Assembly: GCA_946887085.1 (NCBI GenBank)
Contig: CAMPKG010000015.1
Location: 1-19,248, forward strand
Source: an uncultured Sphingobacteriales bacterium
Lineage (GTDB): Bacteria; Bacteroidota; Bacteroidia; Chitinophagales; Chitinophagaceae
Direction of reading: 5' to 3'
Length of the DNA stretch: 19,248 nt
Below the pieces are notes generated by a model. It was given only the letters and a program-made list of their open reading frames with translations, had not been told where the DNA came from and searched no databases. A program made the translations under genes and the position numbers. Positions 15,435 to 19,248 of this stretch are shown here, piece after piece. Every line of letters starts with the position of its first letter. The stretch's first letter is position 1.

Positions 15435-15875
15435 TTATTGTTTGGGAGCGCGGCGGTTAGGATTGAAAGACTCTCTTTTTTCGATCCTCCCGTGCTTATT
15501 CTGTATGGTTACGGAAGCATTTGATCTTTTCGCCTGTTTCCTGGCAGCTTCCACGGCTTCTTTTTTGGTGTGAAAGATCACTTCACGTTTTCCTTTTTCT
15601 TTTTTCACCGCCCATTCATTACCATGAGGTATTACATAACGGTCTTCTCCATGTTCTTTTACATCAGTGGTCCGCGATCTCTCTGAGGGCGCGTCAGACT
15701 GCTTACCCCTGTTCTCAGCCCAGTCTTTCGCGCGGCTGATGGCGGTGGCAATGGCAATTCCTTCATCCATATCACTTTCTTCGAGCAGGGCATTCCCTAT
15801 CTCGATAGCTTTATTTCTCACCGGAGCCGGCAGGTTTTTCATTGAGTCGGGATAATTTCTTTTTGTCCACGGCAT
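15435..15875 (-). CDS. YdaT-like / DUF2188 domain protein
   Basis: This is a cytoplasmic protein of 146 residues if started at the ATG at 15875 (MPWTKRNYP), which matches the family's conserved N-terminus. The frame stays open to a GTG at 15959, but the added 28 residues look like non-coding sequence. Residues 1-58 carry the MPW-x-YP-x-SMKNLP pattern followed by VRNKAIEIGNALLEE, (M)DEGIAIATAIS and AKDWAEN, as in YdaT-type small proteins. Residues about 83-135 fit DUF2188 (YVIPHGNEWAVKKE, FHTKKEAVEAARKQAK, IQNKHGRIEKRESF). A polar Ser/Arg/Asp-rich linker joins them. The molecular function is unknown; relatives often travel with stress genes, which fits the DUF4142 neighbour. Upstream on the minus strand, TTG-N19-TATAAGAT (around 15927-15956) is a possible but off-consensus promoter. 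Confidence 0.82.
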   Translation of the reverse strand: MPWTKRNYPDSMKNLPAPVRNKAIEIGNALLEESDMDEGIAIATAISRAKDWAENRGKQSDAPSERSRTTDVKEHGEDRYVIPHGNEWAVKKEKGKREVIFHTKKEAVEAARKQAKRSNASVTIQNKHGRIEKRESFNPNRRAPKQ

Positions 15876-15986
15876 AACAGATGATTTTAAATTGTTGACC
15901 ATAAAAACGAACTCATCCCTTAGGTCTATCGATCTTATACAGGTTTGATTTTTGTACACAAGGGATGAACATCAGTCCCTGGAAGA

Positions 15987-16184
15987 ATGATAAAAATTCA
16001 TACCAGTGTAGCCTGCATGTTATTGCTGGCGGCATCCTTCAGTTGCAAAGGACAGGTAACCGGCAGAGAACCTGTTGAATATAACGATGCGTTGCTGCAG
16101 AAAATAAAAACGGCTGCCGGCGCCTTACCCGGCGCTTTGCCCGTAAGCATCAACTACCTCAAATATGCTTCCAGCACCAGGAAA
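15987..16184 (+). pseudogene. 5' remnant of an exported protein gene, possibly MBL-fold hydrolase
   Basis: The frame starts with ATG after a GGAAG word and encodes an N-terminal signal (IHTSVACMLLLAASFSCKGQ; Cys20 could be a loose lipobox). The mature start follows (YNDALLQKIKTAAGALPGA, then LPVSINYLKYASSTRK). From memory, the LP-x-S-I-N-x-L-K-(Y/F)-A-x-S-x-R segment resembles the N-terminus of an exported metallo-beta-lactamase-fold hydrolase family. After about codon 66 (base 16184) the similarity and protein character stop. The frame stays open to 16391 only by chance, running antisense through the remnant of another gene. No HxHxD metal motif is present. I read this as a gene cut off by a deletion. 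It could still make a 134-residue chimeric product, but that is unlikely to work. Confidence 0.55.
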
Positions 16185-16354
16185 TGTAAAGCTATTGGTG
16201 TAGGAATTCCAGCTGACACAGTTAGATGTTACCTGCGAGGCGCCGGTTGGGCAGTTGACGAATTGTTCAAAACTTGCATTGGCACATGGTTGGGCGCTTG
16301 CGCGGCTGCAATAAGACCGTTCAGCAGCAAGGGAAAGAGCAGAATAGTTCTCAT
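16185..16354 (-). pseudogene. Frameshifted 5' remnant of a surface-protein gene (NxVPNxSFE type)
   Basis: On the minus strand the ATG at 16354 opens a signal peptide (MRTILLFPLLLNGLIAAAQ) followed by APNHVP, and the frame then runs to a TAA at 16229. Shifting by one base at about 16280 restores a sensible protein: NASFEQFVNCPTGASQVT, then SNCVSWNSYTN. Together this reads NHVPNASFEQF, a form of the N-(L)-VPN-x-SFE start common in Bacteroidota exported proteins. One base appears to be missing in CCAATGCA (16282-16275). Coding sense ends near 16197, where it meets the plus-strand remnant coming the other way. The gene has therefore lost its 3' part and carries a frameshift. Confidence 0.6.
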
Positions 16355-16416
16355 ACAGGTTGGTTTAGCACGTAACGGCTGCACTATCTAAAGATAATAA
16401 AGATGATGAGTTGCAG

Positions 16417-19248
16417 CTACCGGCTCACCATAAACCGTATTACCTGCGCCTCATGGCCAATCCGCAGCTTCAGCAGGTATATGCCGTTGCCTACACTTTC
16501 TGGTAGCGCCACATCAATAGTTGATTGCCTGGCTGGTTGAATAGTTGATTTGTAAACCACCTGTCCCACCGCATTCACCACTTCAAGCGATACATAACCC
16601 CCTCCGGAGGGGGTTGGGGGGAGGACTAAAGTAAACATCCCGTTATTCGAGTTAGGATACAACCTTATCCCGTCATCACCCTCCACGTCATCAATACCCA
16701 ATGCAATATCTACGTCTATCCGGTTGCTCGTTGCTGTTGGCGGATTGGCACACCACACACTGCTGGTTACCTCACAAGTGATGGTGTCGTTGTGCGAAAG
16801 ATTATTGGCGCTCCAGGTGAACGAGGTAGCGCCCGCTACATTCTGACCATTTCTTTTCCATTGATATTTGGGATCTGTCCCTGCATTGGTTGCCACCGCA
16901 GTGAACTTCACCAGCTGCCATGGCTTGAGCTGGCCGGGAGGATCGGCAGTAATGGTAACCGAAGGCCCCCCTGTCATGGGCAACACCGTCATGCCTATTT
17001 TATTGCTGAACAGTGTCAGCTGTTGCGGACATTGACCTGTTACGATCATCCTGCATTGGAAGGTATCACCATCTGCAATATTTGTTGCAGGATAACTGAT
17101 GTTGGTTGCACCGCTTATTGGATTGCCGTTTTTGTACCATTGGTATTGCGGCGAAGTGCCGGCATTGAAGGGCACGGCAACAAAGGTTGCGTTCTTATTG
17201 TTTTCGCAGAGCGTATCGTTGGGGCTGGGGTACACGCCGAGGGAGGAAACATTACTGACAACAACATTCGTTGTACCGCTACCACTCGACGTACAGCCGT
17301 TCAACTCTGCAACAACGGTATAGTTACCGCTGCCGTTAACAGGTGCCGGGCTTATTACCGGGTTTTGCTGATTCGACGTAAAGTTGTTGGGGCCGCTCCA
17401 AATATAATTCACCCCTGCTGTTGCACTGCTCGATAAAAGGTTCAGAACGCCTCCCGCACATACAGGGCTATTGCTCGATGCGGATGGGGTTGCGGGAATA
17501 AGATTGACGACGGCGTAGGTAGCGATCGGTGCTGTAGTACATCCGTTCAAAGTGGCAGTTACCAGGTAGCTTCCAGTATGAAGCGTTGACGCGTTGAGAA
17601 TAACTGGGTTTTGTTGTGATGAACTATAAGCAGGGCCTGTCCAACTATAGCTCACACCGGGTGTGCTGCTTTGGGCAAAAAGCTGTAATGTATCGCCGTC
17701 GCATAGCGGGCCGTTATTGTTTACGGAAGGTATTGCCGGCATGGGTTTTACCAGAACCGTGACCGTATCATTCTTTATACAGCCATTCAAAGACGCTGTA
17801 AGAATATAATCACCCGAATGGCTGACAGCCACACCCGGCAATACCGGGTTTTGCGCCGGGCTACTGAAGCTGCCCGGGCCCGTCCAGCTATGGCTGGCTC
17901 CCGCGCCCGCATTGTTGCAGTTAAGCTTCAAAGTATCACCTGCGCACAAGGGAGTATTAGCTGAAGCAACCAGTGTAGCGGGTGTGGCGTAAACAGTGGC
18001 CGCCACGGTGTCTTTACTGGTGCAGCCAAATAGCGTGGCCGAAGCGATATAGTCGCCCGAAGCTGTGGCGGGTGCATTTGCGATAACCGGGTTTTGAACA
18101 GAGGAGTTGAATCCACCCGGTCCCGTCCAGGAATATACCGACCCTGCGGTGCCGCTCGCTGCAAGGAACAGGCTTGTTCCCGCGCATATGGGGCTATTGG
18201 AAATTGCGGATACAAAAGGATAGCCGGAAATCCGGATATTCTTCCCGTTATTATCGGTAGTGTCGGCAAGGTTAGTAGAGCGTATGCGGATGCGATAGCC
18301 TGTGCCCAGGGGTGTGTTAACGGGTATGGTACAGGAAATAGTACCCGGGGTGGTTGTTGTAGATACCGAACCAATAGTTACGGCATTAGCAAAACTTCCT
18401 GAAGAGTTGGATAACTGAACGATGACCGTATTACCGCTGAAAAATCTTCCACCGCTGTAGCCTAGATTAAAGCTACCGCCCTGGCAGAGCATGGTATCAA
18501 TAAAAGGTTGCATCAGCAATGGCAGGCTATCGCAATAGGCGGTAAACACCGCTGCTGATGATACTGCTCCGGTCGATGCGTTACCGGTAAGAAACGATGC
18601 GCTATATACCCTTACCTCATCGATAGCTCCTTTCAAATAAGTGCCTAAGTTGCCAATCATTAACTGTGGATTGATACATGTGTCCATTCTCGCTGTTGTA
18701 AACGGGGTTATGGCCCAATGCGTAACGCCATTATAGGCAAACACCCGCGAAATGGCCGAATCTCTGTCGTAACTGAATCCCACACAATGCCATTGCCCGT
18801 TAGCTATTGGTGTTGTCCCCCCAGACACTATACCATTGGAGGTGTTGCAAGTCGTTCTTATGGCGTAATTATAAGTCATGCCTGCATTGGTGCCGCCATT
18901 CCAATTCAAAAAGAACTGTGTGTTCGTTGGGGTTGTCTTTTTAAACACGTTACCGGGGCCTGTTGTATCCTTTCTTATCTGGAATAATATTGTAAACGAC
19001 CCTTTAGCAAAATCAGTAAGGGGCGTTTCTATCCAGTCATCAACACCGTCAAATCCTGCAGCAGCATTTAACTGGCCATTTTTGTCTGCCATAAAATTTA
19101 TATTTCCGTGGCCAATGGCGTGATTGCCATTTCCTGAATAATCGAGGAAATTGCCGTTGAGCGGGTAGTATGCAATAAGGTTGCTGTTGCTGAGGTTGAA
19201 CTGCGCGTACGACTGCACGGAGCAGAGCAGTAATTGTAAGGGTAACAG
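16417..19248 (-). CDS. LamG-headed Ig-like array protein with T9SS tail (5' end outside window)
   Basis: 943 residues are visible. The frame is open through the window edge at 19248: the first codons read LLPLQLLLCSVQSYAQ, the end of a signal peptide. The true start therefore lies outside, and the internal GTG at 19218 is not it. Numbering from the edge, residues about 17-235 contain a LamG/concanavalin-like domain (LIAYYPLNGNFLDYSGNGNH, AAGFDGVDDWIETP, GSFTILFQI, GAIDEVRVYS). Residues about 240-345 are the QLSN/GSF module (QPFIDTMLC ... QLSNSSGSF ... NTPLGTGYRIRI). Four Ig/PKD-like repeats occupy about 345-665, two further domains (YQWYKNG; YQWKRNGQ) about 668-845, and the T9SS tail about 865-943, ending IRFMVSR. 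The tail motif is YPNSNNG instead of YPNPNNG, and a palindromic repeat sits inside it. Probable surface glycan binder or adhesin; ligand unknown. Confidence 0.9.
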   Translation of the reverse strand: MLPLQLLLCSVQSYAQFNLSNSNLIAYYPLNGNFLDYSGNGNHAIGHGNINFMADKNGQLNAAAGFDGVDDWIETPLTDFAKGSFTILFQIRKDTTGPGNVFKKTTPTNTQFFLNWNGGTNAGMTYNYAIRTTCNTSNGIVSGGTTPIANGQWHCVGFSYDRDSAISRVFAYNGVTHWAITPFTTARMDTCINPQLMIGNLGTYLKGAIDEVRVYSASFLTGNASTGAVSSAAVFTAYCDSLPLLMQPFIDTMLCQGGSFNLGYSGGRFFSGNTVIVQLSNSSGSFANAVTIGSVSTTTTPGTISCTIPVNTPLGTGYRIRIRSTNLADTTDNNGKNIRISGYPFVSAISNSPICAGTSLFLAASGTAGSVYSWTGPGGFNSSVQNPVIANAPATASGDYIASATLFGCTSKDTVAATVYATPATLVASANTPLCAGDTLKLNCNNAGAGASHSWTGPGSFSSPAQNPVLPGVAVSHSGDYILTASLNGCIKNDTVTVLVKPMPAIPSVNNNGPLCDGDTLQLFAQSSTPGVSYSWTGPAYSSSQQNPVILNASTLHTGSYLVTATLNGCTTAPIATYAVVNLIPATPSASSNSPVCAGGVLNLLSSSATAGVNYIWSGPNNFTSNQQNPVISPAPVNGSGNYTVVAELNGCTSSGSGTTNVVVSNVSSLGVYPSPNDTLCENNKNATFVAVPFNAGTSPQYQWYKNGNPISGATNISYPATNIADGDTFQCRMIVTGQCPQQLTLFSNKIGMTVLPMTGGPSVTITADPPGQLKPWQLVKFTAVATNAGTDPKYQWKRNGQNVAGATSFTWSANNLSHNDTITCEVTSSVWCANPPTATSNRIDVDIALGIDDVEGDDGIRLYPNSNNGMFTLVLPPTPSGGGYVSLEVVNAVGQVVYKSTIQPARQSTIDVALPESVGNGIYLLKLRIGHEAQVIRFMVSR
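16596..16615. repeat. Perfect 20-bp palindrome inside the T9SS tail coding sequence
   Basis: AACCCCC (16596-16602), TCCGGA (16603-16608) and GGGGGTT (16609-16615) form a perfect inverted repeat, followed by a further G-rich stretch up to 16621. On the coding minus strand it adds PPTPSGGGY in frame between two strands of the sorting domain. The paralogue at 12274-14667 has a shorter, unrelated ASSQPAE there. The word resembles a CCCCTCCGGAGGGG repeat I recall from Bacteroidota intergenic DNA. Confidence 0.7.

Noticed and set aside
15876..15959. N-terminal extension of the YdaT-like gene to a GTG
   Set aside because: The family starts at MPW-x-K; the added residues (YKNQTCIRSIDLRD...) have no family support.
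16792..17436. 214-codon open frame antisense to the LamG/Ig gene
   Set aside because: Same reasoning: it lies opposite the repeated Ig domains, and the repeated nature of the sense strand keeps the antisense frame open.
12300..19200. Tandem DNA repeats or a CRISPR array suggested by recurring GGGTTTTGCTG-like words
   Set aside because: The words are spaced by whole Ig domains (about 240 bases) and encode QQNPVI in each repeat. They are protein-domain repeats, not a CRISPR array.

Overview
The window looks like a chromosomal piece of a Bacteroidota bacterium, probably of the Chitinophagia/Sphingobacteriia type. The reasons are: six proteins ending in a type IX secretion (T9SS) type A C-terminal sorting domain with the YPNP-type motif, AsnRS of the bacterial type, Bacteroidota-style promoters (TTG, 19 nt, TAnnTTTG) and no strong Shine-Dalgarno sequences. 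Nothing recognisable as tRNA, rRNA, CRISPR, phage or an insertion sequence is present.

Layout. Positions 1-812: 3' end of asnS (+), followed by a rho-independent terminator and a short REP-like palindrome. Positions 1091-3288: a small exported protein of unknown function and a seven-bladed beta-propeller T9SS cargo (+). Positions 3289-3902: a 614-bp intergenic region rich in inverted repeats, with one good promoter. Positions 3903-6290: a secreted M14 zinc carboxypeptidase with a T9SS tail (+), sharing a strong bidirectional terminator with the convergent gene 6353-8731. Positions 6353-14667: three minus-strand T9SS cargos. Two are related 'ENKGQ' (DUF7948-like) plus seven-bladed propeller proteins, and one is an array of Ig-like domains. 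Positions 14840-15875: a probable two-gene unit (YdaT/DUF2188-like protein, then DUF4142 lipoprotein). Positions 15987-16354: a scar made of the 5' ends of two convergent genes joined head to head, both broken. Positions 16417-19248: a LamG-headed Ig-array T9SS cargo whose 5' end runs off the window.

How it fits together. Apart from asnS and the DUF4142 pair, the window is a surface or secretome island. The cargos look like modular proteins: different N-terminal heads (propeller, LamG, an unrecognised beta-rich head) sit on related Ig-like stalks and all end in a T9SS tail. Three proteins share a roughly 100-residue module between head and stalk that I cannot assign to a named domain. The T9SS machinery itself is not in the window.

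The observations most worth a second look are: the double gene remnant around 16190; a perfect 20-bp palindromic repeat sitting in frame inside a T9SS tail at 16596-16615; the folded inverted-repeat element at 3308-3378; the promoter with a boxA-like leader at 3584-3631; and the fact that all three propellers have exactly seven repeats.
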